A stretch of DNA of 64,000 nt from Flagellimonas spongiicola. GTDB taxonomy: Bacteria; Bacteroidota; Bacteroidia; Flavobacteriales; Flavobacteriaceae. Positions within the stretch are counted from its first letter, which is position 1; each line of letters opens with the position of its first letter. The stretch lies in NCBI RefSeq assembly GCF_023502425.1, contig NZ_JAMFMA010000002.1:310001-374000 (forward strand), given 5' to 3'. Shown here one piece after another: positions 55,275-64,000 of this stretch. The notes under the pieces were generated by a model. That model had not been told where the DNA came from, searched no databases, and was given only the letters and a program-made list of their open reading frames with translations. The position numbers and the translations under genes are program-made.

Positions 55275-58200
55275 AAACCAAATCCGATTCCAAAGGCAAA
55301 ACGCATACCATCTGCGCTCCCGAACAATCCCATATTGGCTGATAAGATTCCCGCGCCATCCACAAAGAATCCACCACCGTAAGAATTATGCCATTTATCA
55401 GAATCATCACCTGGGAACCAAACTCTACCATAATCAAATGCGCCATATATACCAGGTGTTACGGGTAAAAATCCTGCTTTTCCTTTCCTTAGGCTCAAAC
55501 GTAGGTCGGTATTTTGATAAAACGAGGATTTTCCAGTGAATCTTTGAAACCTAAAACCGCGAAGTCCATCATTAGCTCCAATAGTTGCTCCTTGGTAAAA
55601 TTCAAATCCATCCCCAAAGTTAATATGACCTTTTACTTTTGTGGCCAATACTAAATTTCCGTCTCCCGTTAGTTTATGATCAACAGATAAGCTAGGTATC
55701 AAATAAGAGTAACTATTACCGGTTTCCGTAAGATTGGTTTTGAACCCCCCAGCAACTGAAATGCTCATGCCCAGGGTTGGAAATGCTTCACTATCTGTAT
55801 TTGAATAACTATACCCTGCTTCCACACCAAAAAAGCTCTGCTCATTTTCTTCGCCATTGTCCACAAAGAATTCATTGATGAATCGATCTTCGGTTTCTTC
55901 CACTTCATAATCTTCATAGGAAACCCCAACTTTAACCTTAGAGCCCAATCGACCACGCCATACCAAGGCTGGTGCAAATTTGATTGTACTTAGCTTTACC
56001 CTATTGTAATCAAGGCCTAATGGATGATCATCATCAATGTTCTCAGTTTCATTTCCAAAACCAAAGAAGTTAATGGAAAAATTGGGGCTGGTAAACCGTG
56101 CATCCAGCTCTAAGTTCACCCCTTCTATGACATTGGCGAATTCACCATTGTATCCAAAATCAAAACCATTGGTGGCAAAGTAAAATGCTCCGTTAAATGT
56201 ATGTTGTTGGGTAAACGGATTTTGCCTAAACCCATTATGCGTATACATATTTACAAATCCCAATCTAAAGCCGTCATCAGGATTGAAACCTACCGCAGGC
56301 AAAAAAGTATTGCTACTGGCTTTTATTTTTAGAAAATCATAGGTATTGGTATCATAGTCGTTGATTCTATGGATGTTGCCCCCGAAAGCTTCATCATAGG
56401 TATTGTTCTTGCTTCTAGAATCGTAGGCATGCACCTTTTTTGATCGTTCCGCGATTTTATAAACATCGTTGTTTTGCCCTCCCACCAATCGCAATACAAT
56501 TTTGGATGAATTGGTATTTATGTCAAATACATCGTCATCATCCAGACCATAGATCCATACTTCTTTGGTATGCTCTGGTTTATAGGTTTTCTGGAAAAAC
56601 AAATCTTCGCGCTCGCCACCTTTTATGCGATATGCACGAACTTCCAAATTCCCTTTGCCATCGGAGGTAATATGAAAATAATCGTCCTTGTCCGTACCCG
56701 TAACCACACTATATTTGTTGATGACACCAAAATATTCCCTTGCCGTTTCCACCAAATTATGCTTTCTTCTTAACAGCTTTCTTTTGATTTCATCCATTGT
56801 TTCATCCCGAACCTCTTCAGGAAACAACAGCAGTGCTTCATCAATTGTACGCTCAGTAATATGCTGTTGAATGTATTTGGCTTGTTCTAACCATTGCTCA
56901 AGGGTTGTTTCAGACAAAACCGCCATATCCAAGGCAAAGGTTTTGGGAGAAGATGTAAATCCCTTCACACTTCGGATTTCATCACCAAAGCCCTCAAATA
57001 TTTTTAGGCTAGGAACAGTTTTGGAAGCAATTCCCATGAAAAATCCATCACCCCAAATTGAATAAGCTTGGTCGCGATCTCTTGGGATGGGTCGATAGAT
57101 TACTTTATCTCCTTCTTCAAACTCCGCCCATCTCCATTGATCCACATGCCTATCCCAATCACCTAGCATCATATCAAAAAGTCTGGCCCTAGCATACAGC
57201 ACCTGGTCCATTGCATATTTTTCATCTTTTCGGAGCTTCTTGATTAGGTCGTATGTACTCTCAATATCCTTGGTACGCCCAAAACTTTCAATATCATGTC
57301 CTTTAGACACATGTTCTTCTATCATGACCAGTTCATCCCCAAATTCACTATTAAAGTCCCCTAGTGCATTCTGCCTAGGTAAATAATACAATTTTGGATT
57401 GGTATGATACACACCTATTGCATCTGACAAAGGACCTAATGTAAATGGTGCATAAGGATGTGCTCCTGTATACAAATCCAGTAGCAACCGCTCTGGATAT
57501 GAATCTTCAAACTTTCCAATTACATACGACTCTTGGAACAACATGGCTTGCAGATAGCGTTCCGCACTTTTTCGTAGTGCACGTAATACAAACTGTCGAC
57601 CATCAGCGTGCTGTAGTCGTAACGAATTGGATTGGTTTCCACCTCCCTTGCGAATGACTTTCAGCCCACCCATAATCGTATCCAAAAGTACAGTGGGAGC
57701 TTTTACCTTAGTCCCGTAATATTTTCTATACCGCTCTCCCCAAAACCATTTATGGAACCCATTCGCCTGAATTTCCTCTTCGGTGTATACCGATGATGTT
57801 CCATAAGCTGGAAAATCATTGCCATAATCATTGGTTTGCCCCGTTTCATCTGGTGGAAGTACTTGGGTTTGGTATAATACATCTTCATTTTCTTCAGCTC
57901 CCCGGAAATCTACATCTGAAGAACCGTCTTTATATACCGTTAACACCGCATAGCCCATTTTTCCTGTAGAGAACTTACTACCATTCAAGAGTTTAGTGGC
58001 TCCCTTTTTTGCACCAGAACCACTAACAATCTGTGGAATGCCCTCTTCAACAATATATTGTAAGGTATGTTCATGTCCAGAAGTGAAAATCACCTTATCA
58101 GAAAACTGTGACAAGGTTACTATCCGATTTCGAAGGCGATCGTACATTTTGTTGGAAACATCTTCAATGGTTGCGCCGGAAGTTCTACGTAAAAAGTTAA

Positions 58201-58972
58201 TGAATGAACCCATAATAGGCAAGGGTACATTTCCACTAGGAGAAATATGTTGTTTGAATGAAAAGTAACCTCCATGCGATCCATAAGTAAACATGGGATG
58301 GTGCATTGCAACAATAATGGTTTTATCCAGATTCTTTTTGATCAAACTTTCGAATTCCTCAAAAAAACGTGTTCGGCTTTTGATTTCACATTCGTCGTTC
58401 ATCGTGGGGTGTTTGTCCCAATCCACCAGATACCATTCGGTGTCGATGGCAATGACCATCACCTTATCACTAATCTCAATTTTCTCAATAGGACATCCGT
58501 TATCCGGCAAGAACACCTCTTTGCTATCCAATGCTTTTTGAATGTATTTCTCCTCTCTTTCCAATCCCTTGAGACCATTGGCATACCAATCGTGGTTTCC
58601 AGGAATAAAAACTGTCCGACCTTTAAACTCTTTCAAGGTCTCTAGCTGGGCGTCCAAATGGTTTTTTGCCAATTCATGACCTTCAGGATCTTCGTTTTTA
58701 CTAGAGAAACCTGCAGGATAGATATTGTCACCCAAAAAAATCGCAGTACTGTTTTTGGATGCATCGGTCAATTCCCGCTTTATCTTCTTTAAAGCAGGGT
58801 TCAAATCACCAACCGGAGATTTTCCAGCATCACCGATCAAATAAAATGTATGTTCTACTTCTTTTTCCGAACTTATACTACTAGGAACGAATGGCTCGGC
58901 ATATTTGGCCTCATAAGTGGCACATCCAGCCGAAAGGAATATCAAGAGTATTAAGAGGTAATGTTGTTTCAT
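55271..58972 (-). CDS. Calcineurin-like phosphoesterase fused to an outer-membrane beta-barrel
   Basis: 1233 residues. Lipoprotein-type signal LSAGC with Cys17. Residues about 40-330 form a metallophosphoesterase with GDAGKS, FLGDNIYP (GDN), PGNHDWYANG (GNHD), MHHPMF and GHEHTLQY, a complete metal-binding set. A middle region of about 500 residues has no named motif. The C-terminal 350-400 residues show alternating strands of a BamA/D15-like barrel and end in FAFGIGFGF, a typical barrel-closing terminal Phe. The phosphoesterase would be displayed at the outer membrane. The substrate is unknown. Confidence 0.85.
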   Translation of the reverse strand: MKQHYLLILLIFLSAGCATYEAKYAEPFVPSSISSEKEVEHTFYLIGDAGKSPVGDLNPALKKIKRELTDASKNSTAIFLGDNIYPAGFSSKNEDPEGHELAKNHLDAQLETLKEFKGRTVFIPGNHDWYANGLKGLEREEKYIQKALDSKEVFLPDNGCPIEKIEISDKVMVIAIDTEWYLVDWDKHPTMNDECEIKSRTRFFEEFESLIKKNLDKTIIVAMHHPMFTYGSHGGYFSFKQHISPSGNVPLPIMGSFINFLRRTSGATIEDVSNKMYDRLRNRIVTLSQFSDKVIFTSGHEHTLQYIVEEGIPQIVSGSGAKKGATKLLNGSKFSTGKMGYAVLTVYKDGSSDVDFRGAEENEDVLYQTQVLPPDETGQTNDYGNDFPAYGTSSVYTEEEIQANGFHKWFWGERYRKYYGTKVKAPTVLLDTIMGGLKVIRKGGGNQSNSLRLQHADGRQFVLRALRKSAERYLQAMLFQESYVIGKFEDSYPERLLLDLYTGAHPYAPFTLGPLSDAIGVYHTNPKLYYLPRQNALGDFNSEFGDELVMIEEHVSKGHDIESFGRTKDIESTYDLIKKLRKDEKYAMDQVLYARARLFDMMLGDWDRHVDQWRWAEFEEGDKVIYRPIPRDRDQAYSIWGDGFFMGIASKTVPSLKIFEGFGDEIRSVKGFTSSPKTFALDMAVLSETTLEQWLEQAKYIQQHITERTIDEALLLFPEEVRDETMDEIKRKLLRRKHNLVETAREYFGVINKYSVVTGTDKDDYFHITSDGKGNLEVRAYRIKGGEREDLFFQKTYKPEHTKEVWIYGLDDDDVFDINTNSSKIVLRLVGGQNNDVYKIAERSKKVHAYDSRSKNNTYDEAFGGNIHRINDYDTNTYDFLKIKASSNTFLPAVGFNPDDGFRLGFVNMYTHNGFRQNPFTQQHTFNGAFYFATNGFDFGYNGEFANVIEGVNLELDARFTSPNFSINFFGFGNETENIDDDHPLGLDYNRVKLSTIKFAPALVWRGRLGSKVKVGVSYEDYEVEETEDRFINEFFVDNGEENEQSFFGVEAGYSYSNTDSEAFPTLGMSISVAGGFKTNLTETGNSYSYLIPSLSVDHKLTGDGNLVLATKVKGHINFGDGFEFYQGATIGANDGLRGFRFQRFTGKSSFYQNTDLRLSLRKGKAGFLPVTPGIYGAFDYGRVWFPGDDSDKWHNSYGGGFFVDGAGILSANMGLFGSADGMRFAFGIGFGF

Positions 58973-59025
58973 ATCGATGAGGTTGAGTCCAAAATTTTGT
59001 ATTTTGGATTGTTCAAAGTACTAAT

Positions 59026-60216
59026 ATGTCGGAAATTGTAGAAAAAGCTGAATCTTTTGTTACGGAAATTTTGGAAAAAAATTTAGATCCCAAATTTCTT
59101 TACCACAATCTTAAACATACCCAACGTGTAGTTAAAAGTACTAAAGAATTGCTCAATTTCTACAATCTGGGAGATGCTGCAGATGAAAAGCTATTGCTTA
59201 CCGCTTGGTTTCATGATACAGGATACACCAAAGGTGTGAAGGACCATGAGGCAGCAAGTTGTGTAATCGCCACAGACTTTTTGAAGAAAGAAAAGTATGA
59301 TGCAAATGCTATTGAAGAGATTTGTGCTTCCATAATGGCCACCAAAAGGTACCATGAACCAACAAACCTTACTGAAGAAATCATTAGGGATGCGGATGCG
59401 TCTCATTTTGCGCAGGGTAGTTATTGGGAAACCACGGATTACTTAAGGGACGAACTCAAAGAATTGGGACTGGCGGATTACTCCAACAAAGATTGGCGAG
59501 ACATTAATATCAAGATGTTCCGTAACGAACATCAATTTTATACAGATTATGCCAAGGAAAATTGGTCTGATGGTAAGGAGAAGAACCTAAAACAACTGGT
59601 AAAAGAGAAAAAGACCGAAAAGGAAATTGCCAAAAAAGAAGCCCTTAAGGCCAAATACAAGAATGAAAGCCCAGACCGCGGAATCCAAACCTTGTTCCGG
59701 GTCACCCTTAAAAACCATTTGACCTTAAGTGATATTGCCGATACCAAAGCGAATATCCTACTCTCGGTAAATGCAATCATTATTTCGGTGGCCCTGTCCA
59801 ATCTTATACCTAAACTGGACAACCCCACCAATGCTTATTTGATATTGCCCACTGCTGTATTCATAACCTTTAGCGTAGTATCCATGATTCTGGCTGTTTT
59901 GGCAACAAGACCTAATGTTACCAGCGGGCAGTTCACAAAATCAGATGTGGAACAAAAGAAGGTCAACCTATTGTTCTTTGGGAATTTCCATAAAATGAGC
60001 CTTGCTGATTATGAATGGGCAATTCAAGAATTGGTAAAGGACAAGGATTATATTTATTCCTCCTTAACCAAAGACCTTTACTTTCTGGGGTTAGTCCTAA
60101 ACAGGAAATACAAAATCCTTCGATTGACCTATACCATTTTCATGCTTGGTATTATCATATCCGTAATTACATTCGCGCTATCCTTTAATTTCTTGGGCGG
60201 ATTGGAACGGATGTAG
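59026..60216 (+). CDS. HD-domain hydrolase fused to a Pycsar-effector-type membrane domain (PycTM/DUF5706)
   Basis: 396 residues. Residues 1-190 are an intact HD phosphohydrolase: His31 in YHNLKHTQRV, His63-Asp64 in WFHDTGY, His74 and His110, and Asp122/Asp124 in IRDADASHF. A lysine-rich linker (181-212) leads to a DUF5706-like membrane domain starting LSDIADTKANILLSVNAIIISVALS. Helices lie at about 243-262, 270-292 and 363-388. PycTM domains are known as membrane effectors of Pycsar anti-phage signalling by cyclic CMP or UMP. No cyclase gene lies next to it, so an immune role is only a hypothesis. Confidence 0.82.
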   Translation: MSEIVEKAESFVTEILEKNLDPKFLYHNLKHTQRVVKSTKELLNFYNLGDAADEKLLLTAWFHDTGYTKGVKDHEAASCVIATDFLKKEKYDANAIEEICASIMATKRYHEPTNLTEEIIRDADASHFAQGSYWETTDYLRDELKELGLADYSNKDWRDINIKMFRNEHQFYTDYAKENWSDGKEKNLKQLVKEKKTEKEIAKKEALKAKYKNESPDRGIQTLFRVTLKNHLTLSDIADTKANILLSVNAIIISVALSNLIPKLDNPTNAYLILPTAVFITFSVVSMILAVLATRPNVTSGQFTKSDVEQKKVNLLFFGNFHKMSLADYEWAIQELVKDKDYIYSSLTKDLYFLGLVLNRKYKILRLTYTIFMLGIIISVITFALSFNFLGGLERM

Positions 60217-60222
60217 TTTACA

Positions 60223-62604
60223 TTAGGATTTCAATTCTTCCATAAGGTCCTCATAGGTGTACGTCCTTTCGGATTTGGTGTCCTTATCACCCGTATAGAG
60301 AATTTCAGCACGAATAGCCTTTAAGCCTGTTACACCTTGCAAACCTTCCAACTCCACAATTTCTATGTTGTTCGTAAAGTACCCCTTGGCTTTCAGGAAT
60401 TTGATGTACCTCATATACTCTTTCTCATCCTTACGTTGGCTATAAACAATGGCCAGTTTGCCTTTTTGGGTAAGGCGCTCATTGGTGCCTTTGATGTATG
60501 ATTTATCAATACGTTTCTTGATGATCTCATAGCGCGCATTGTAAGTGCCATCCACATCAAAGCGTTTCTCGTCCATCCTAAAACGAATGGCCAACGAAGT
60601 ACTGTATACCAAAATCAAGGAAGCCACATCCAGTTTTACCGGAAGTTTCGGTTTTAGTGCATAGTACTTGTTTTCCATATCGCACATTACCTGAAGCTGC
60701 CACAATCTTAAATTGCTTAAGTACAGTTCATCAAATTTCCTGTCATTGGCTATAGAACTACCGATGTACATATTGTGTTCGACGCCATCAGTCTTGTAAC
60801 GCTCAAAATAATGAGGGAACATTTCTTGGGCTTCCAACTGTTTCTTATCCAGAAGTGCGGCAAGTTCCATATTGGCTTCCATCACACTATCGTCATAATT
60901 TCTACGATGGTCATAGTAAGACTCCGTCTCTGGATCTATATCAGCTTCATATTGCGTGATAAACGGAGCAACTTTGGCATCCGTTTCCTTTAAATGTTTG
61001 AAGACGGGATTGACCTCTTCCTTGACAAAATCGAATATGGCTTGTTCCGTATGTGTATACAAAGCTTCCTTAACTTCATCCAAATACGTATTTACACGAA
61101 ACATCAATTCTTCATAAATCGGAAGCTTGTGGGCTTTGAAAGCCACATCCAAGACCGTGTTGATTTCAGAAAGTTGAATCATCAAGTCTTTTTGGATAGA
61201 AAGATTTCGCTCTTTGGAAGATTCTTTAATATCCACTTGGCCATAAAGCGGATATACATCTTTAAATACGATTTCCTTGAACACTGCTTGGTTGCCGACC
61301 AGTTCATCTGCCATGAATCGTTTGGCCTCCTCTTGGAATTTCCAATATACGGAGGAATGCACTGTGGTACATTCGTGCTGTATTATCGCATCCACTAAAT
61401 TCTCTTCCTCCTCAATAGATCGTATAACCGCAGAAACAATGAATGGCATTACATCATCCAACTTGTTGGCATTTACACTATTAAGCTCATTGACCGTGTT
61501 TGAAACCAACTCCAGCACACCCAACAACACACCATCATCTGTAATTGGTGCTAAAATGGCACTTTTGATGCCTTGCCTGTGCAGGTTTTCATAAGGCTGA
61601 CCTCCTTCAGAAATCTTAAAGATCTTTTCAACATTAGGAATAGCGAAATATGTACTCATCTCACCAAGTAATTTGCCCTTGGAATATTCGCACAAGAGAC
61701 TATCACAAGATTCCATATCCTTTCCTTTAAGGATATAACTTTCTATTCCCTTACCGTAAATCTTAAGAAATCTATTGGTTTTGGAGTCGTATCCTGTGAA
61801 ACCAACATTGATGGTTTTTAAATTGAACAGTGACCTGAATGTATCCTGGAAATTGTCCATGAAATCTTCATTGCCCCGCTTATTGTTCCCAATCAATGTG
61901 GATTTAATATTAGAAATGGACTGTTCGGCGGTAACATCGAACATATTGGCAATAACAAACCCTTTGGATATGAAACTGTGTGGCGGAATCTTTTCCTTCC
62001 ACAATTCAATATCATCAAAATTGGCGAGTAGTTCATCTACATCCGATTGGGTAAGTTCCTTGGCATTTTCCGTAGGACTTATTTCCATAAAATCGGCATT
62101 GTAAAGGATTCTATAATGGCGCATAACCCCGTTTGCATCTGGAATATCGAAGAACAGAGGTCTTCTAAAATCCATTTTAAAGCCATAGTAAAACCCTAGG
62201 ACCACGGTACATTTCATTATATAGTTGAGGTCCTTTGGCAGATTACGTATTTCCAATTCAAAACCATCGCCGGCCTCACTCAATATTTTCTTGAACCTAT
62301 CCGAGGAATTGAAAATATTATTTTCAAAAGGAGTAGTAGCTGCTTTTATTTCGTTATTGGTAAGCATTGGTGCAAAGGTGTCTGTAAGAATCAACTCTAT
62401 CAGTTCCTTGTGCTTTTCCAATAGTGCCACATCATTGAAACCTTCCCTTAATTCTGGGTAAGGGGCCTGCGCCTCCAATATGTATTTAGCCCTATCAGCC
62501 AAAAACTTGTTCTTGCTTTTCAGCTGCTCGTCATAATGCTCCAATAGCTTATTAAAGCTAACCAATTGAAGCATTGGGCCATCATCGTTGTAGTTCTGCT
62601 TCAT
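60223..62604 (-). CDS. Large GAF-domain cytoplasmic protein
   Basis: 793 residues, no signal peptide or membrane segment. A GAF-like domain spans about residues 255-395 (INVGFTGYDSKTNRFLKIYGKG; SAILAPITDDGVLLGVLELVS). The N-terminal 250 residues and the C-terminal 390 residues, rich in charged helices, carry no recognised catalytic motif. It is tail-to-tail with the HD/PycTM gene, with 6 bases between stops. GAF domains often bind cyclic nucleotides or other small molecules, so a link to the neighbour is possible but unproven. Confidence 0.7.
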   Translation of the reverse strand: MKQNYNDDGPMLQLVSFNKLLEHYDEQLKSKNKFLADRAKYILEAQAPYPELREGFNDVALLEKHKELIELILTDTFAPMLTNNEIKAATTPFENNIFNSSDRFKKILSEAGDGFELEIRNLPKDLNYIMKCTVVLGFYYGFKMDFRRPLFFDIPDANGVMRHYRILYNADFMEISPTENAKELTQSDVDELLANFDDIELWKEKIPPHSFISKGFVIANMFDVTAEQSISNIKSTLIGNNKRGNEDFMDNFQDTFRSLFNLKTINVGFTGYDSKTNRFLKIYGKGIESYILKGKDMESCDSLLCEYSKGKLLGEMSTYFAIPNVEKIFKISEGGQPYENLHRQGIKSAILAPITDDGVLLGVLELVSNTVNELNSVNANKLDDVMPFIVSAVIRSIEEEENLVDAIIQHECTTVHSSVYWKFQEEAKRFMADELVGNQAVFKEIVFKDVYPLYGQVDIKESSKERNLSIQKDLMIQLSEINTVLDVAFKAHKLPIYEELMFRVNTYLDEVKEALYTHTEQAIFDFVKEEVNPVFKHLKETDAKVAPFITQYEADIDPETESYYDHRRNYDDSVMEANMELAALLDKKQLEAQEMFPHYFERYKTDGVEHNMYIGSSIANDRKFDELYLSNLRLWQLQVMCDMENKYYALKPKLPVKLDVASLILVYSTSLAIRFRMDEKRFDVDGTYNARYEIIKKRIDKSYIKGTNERLTQKGKLAIVYSQRKDEKEYMRYIKFLKAKGYFTNNIEIVELEGLQGVTGLKAIRAEILYTGDKDTKSERTYTYEDLMEELKS

Positions 62605-62720
62605 ATGCCTATTTAGTCGAGTTTTAGCAGGTAAAGTTACAAAAAGAAAAAATGCCCCTTTGTTAAGGGAATCTTTATGCTATTGTTCACATTTTTAGGA
62701 TATTTAGGAAAATTTGATCC

Positions 62721-63614
62721 ATGTCCTCAAGAAGAAGGCTAGATAGAGCATATAAAAGTGCCAAGACAATCCCGTTCGATGATACCTCCAAGTTCATCTT
62801 TTTTAGTGATTGTCATAGAGGGGACAACAGTTTTGCGGATGATTTCGCCAATAATCGGAACATCTATTTTCATGCATTGAACCATTATTATCGCAATGGA
62901 TTTCAGTATTGCGAATTAGGTGATGGGGACGAGCTTTGGGAAAATCTCCATTTTGAATCCATTTTTGAAGCCCATAAAAATGTGTATCAGTTGCTGCGTC
63001 AGTTCCACATGGAAAACCGCTTGCATATGGTTTGGGGCAATCACGATATGGTCTATCGCAATAAATGGTATGTAGATAAACATTTATCCAGCTATTTTGA
63101 ACCCATTGACGATTCCGACAAGGAGTTATTTGAAGGAATCACCTATCATGAAGCCTTATTGTTACAACATCGTGAAACGCAACAGGAATTATTCTGTACT
63201 CATGGCCATCAAGCAGATTGGTGGAACTACAATTTCTGGCGAATAGGTCGTTTTTTGGTACGTATACTCTGGAAACCCTTGCAGGTTGTTGGAATTGCCG
63301 ACCCAACAAGTCCGGCTAAAAATTACAAGGAACTGATCCGAATTGAAAAAAGGATTAAGAAATGGATTTTGGAGAATGATCTCAGAATCACCATTGCCGG
63401 ACACACGCACAGACCTAGATTTCCGGAACCAGGTCAAATTCCGTTTTTCAACGATGGAAGTTGTGTACACCCACGAAGCATTACAGGCATTGAACTTGAG
63501 AATGGGGAATTGTCACTAATCAAATGGCAGATTGCCACAAAACCTGATGGCACACTACAAATCGTAAGAGTCCTGCTGGAAGGACCTGAAAAATTGGTGG
63601 ATTATATTGATTAA
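62721..63614 (+). CDS. Calcineurin-like metallophosphoesterase, LpxH-like
   Basis: 297 residues, no signal peptide. Complete metal-binding set: FFSDCHRGD (DxH), LGDGDELWE (GD), WGNHDMVYR (GNHD), CTHGHQADWW and AGHTHRPRF (GHTH). The SDCHRGD/GDGDE arrangement resembles UDP-2,3-diacylglucosamine hydrolase and related enzymes that act on lipid A precursors, but the protein is longer than E. coli LpxH (about 240 residues). The substrate is therefore tentative. It lies 116 bases from the divergent GAF gene. Confidence 0.8.
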   Translation: MSSRRRLDRAYKSAKTIPFDDTSKFIFFSDCHRGDNSFADDFANNRNIYFHALNHYYRNGFQYCELGDGDELWENLHFESIFEAHKNVYQLLRQFHMENRLHMVWGNHDMVYRNKWYVDKHLSSYFEPIDDSDKELFEGITYHEALLLQHRETQQELFCTHGHQADWWNYNFWRIGRFLVRILWKPLQVVGIADPTSPAKNYKELIRIEKRIKKWILENDLRITIAGHTHRPRFPEPGQIPFFNDGSCVHPRSITGIELENGELSLIKWQIATKPDGTLQIVRVLLEGPEKLVDYID

Positions 63615-63628
63615 ACCATCCACTTGAT

Positions 63629-64000
63629 TTACGCTCTTTGCGCTAGGGTTTTCATAGCTTCCACAAATACATCCAAGTCTTTAGTGGTTGTATAAATGTT
63701 CGGTGTAATTCTGCATCCATGTACGTTGGCACCGTCAATGGCCACAGTCCAAACTTTGAATTCATCCAACAAGGTTTTGGCCAAGTCTGCAGGTTTCATA
63801 TTTTCCAGGCCAACATTTGCGATACCACACGAACGATGTGCTTGCTCAGGCGTGTTCACCACTATTTTGGGATACCCTCGTAGCTTATCACTCCAATATC
63901 TTTGGAGGTAGTGCAAACGCTCCTCCTTTCTTTGGATGCCTATTTGTTCTAGATAATCAAGGGCTGCATCAATGGCAAGGTAAATATGCACTGGATTGGT
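63629..64000 (-). CDS. Class V PLP-dependent aminotransferase, C-terminal part (5' truncated)
   Basis: The reading frame stays open to the window edge, so the N-terminal part, including the PLP lysine, lies outside. The visible 123 residues begin TNPVHIYLAIDAALDYLEQI and include the small C-terminal domain (SCGIANVGLENMKPADLAKTL, DGANVHGCRITPNIYTTTKDLD). This is typical of the aminotransferase class V / isopenicillin-N-epimerase-like group. The reaction cannot be told from this part. It is convergent with the phosphoesterase gene. Confidence 0.8.
   Translation of the reverse strand, partial: TNPVHIYLAIDAALDYLEQIGIQRKEERLHYLQRYWSDKLRGYPKIVVNTPEQAHRSCGIANVGLENMKPADLAKTLLDEFKVWTVAIDGANVHGCRITPNIYTTTKDLDVFVEAMKTLAQRA

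Noticed and set aside
55216-55539. Open frame opposite the end of the phosphoesterase-barrel gene
   Set aside because: It overlaps two supported genes, is rich in Arg, His and Ile with no recognisable domain, and is best explained as a shadow frame.
59026-62604. A complete Pycsar anti-phage operon
   Set aside because: No class III nucleotide cyclase motif was found in either gene, and the genes are convergent rather than an operon. Only the effector-type domain is supported.

Overview
The window reads as chromosomal DNA of a member of the Bacteroidota, most likely a marine Flavobacteriaceae species. The evidence is the gene content: a SusC/SusD pair, an arginine operon built around an N-succinylornithine-type transcarbamylase, a mevalonate-pathway cluster, many lipoproteins, a vanadium haloperoxidase-like protein, AT-rich DNA and few Shine-Dalgarno sequences. 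This placement is inferred without any database search. No rRNA, tRNA, CRISPR array, insertion sequence or phage gene was seen. Both ends cut through genes.

Layout. (1) 1-6588: an iron-sulfur protein fragment, a MORN-repeat protein, two family-2 glycosyltransferases and a mannosyltransferase-like membrane enzyme, all on +. This run is interrupted by a divergent pair, an esterase and a ToxR/CadC-like membrane regulator. (2) 6589-16367: a ten-gene arginine operon (GNAT acetyltransferase, argG, argC, proC, argD, argF', an SDR oxidoreductase, argB, argE, argH). It is preceded by a 27-codon reading frame ending in four consecutive arginine codons, which looks like an attenuation leader peptide. 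(3) 16482-23066: a secreted hypothetical protein, then an RluB-type pseudouridine synthase, a nitrilase, a UbiA prenyltransferase, mevalonate kinase and diphosphomevalonate decarboxylase on -, then TspO and DUF1697 genes. (4) 23135-28034: glycerol kinase and glycerol facilitator, an HI0933-type flavoprotein, a glycerophosphodiesterase lipoprotein and a small membrane protein.

(5) 28086-42140: a maltodextrin utilisation locus. Two GH13 enzymes, a GH65 phosphorylase and a LacI-type regulator lie on -, divergent from susC, susD and a sodium:solute symporter on +. A near-perfect LacI-family operator lies between lacI and susC. Polymer would be bound and imported by SusCD, cut by the GH13 enzymes and phosphorolysed by GH65. 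(6) 42277-55274: three tandem giant VCBS/UnbV lipoproteins, each overlapping the next, then a vanadium haloperoxidase-like PAP2 lipoprotein, a GyrI-like domain protein and a secreted propeller-like protein. This block has no assigned function and is the best candidate for an undescribed system. (7) 55271-64000: a calcineurin-like phosphoesterase fused to an outer-membrane barrel, an HD hydrolase fused to a Pycsar-effector-type membrane domain (PycTM/DUF5706), a large GAF protein, an LpxH-like phosphoesterase and the C-terminal end of a class V aminotransferase.
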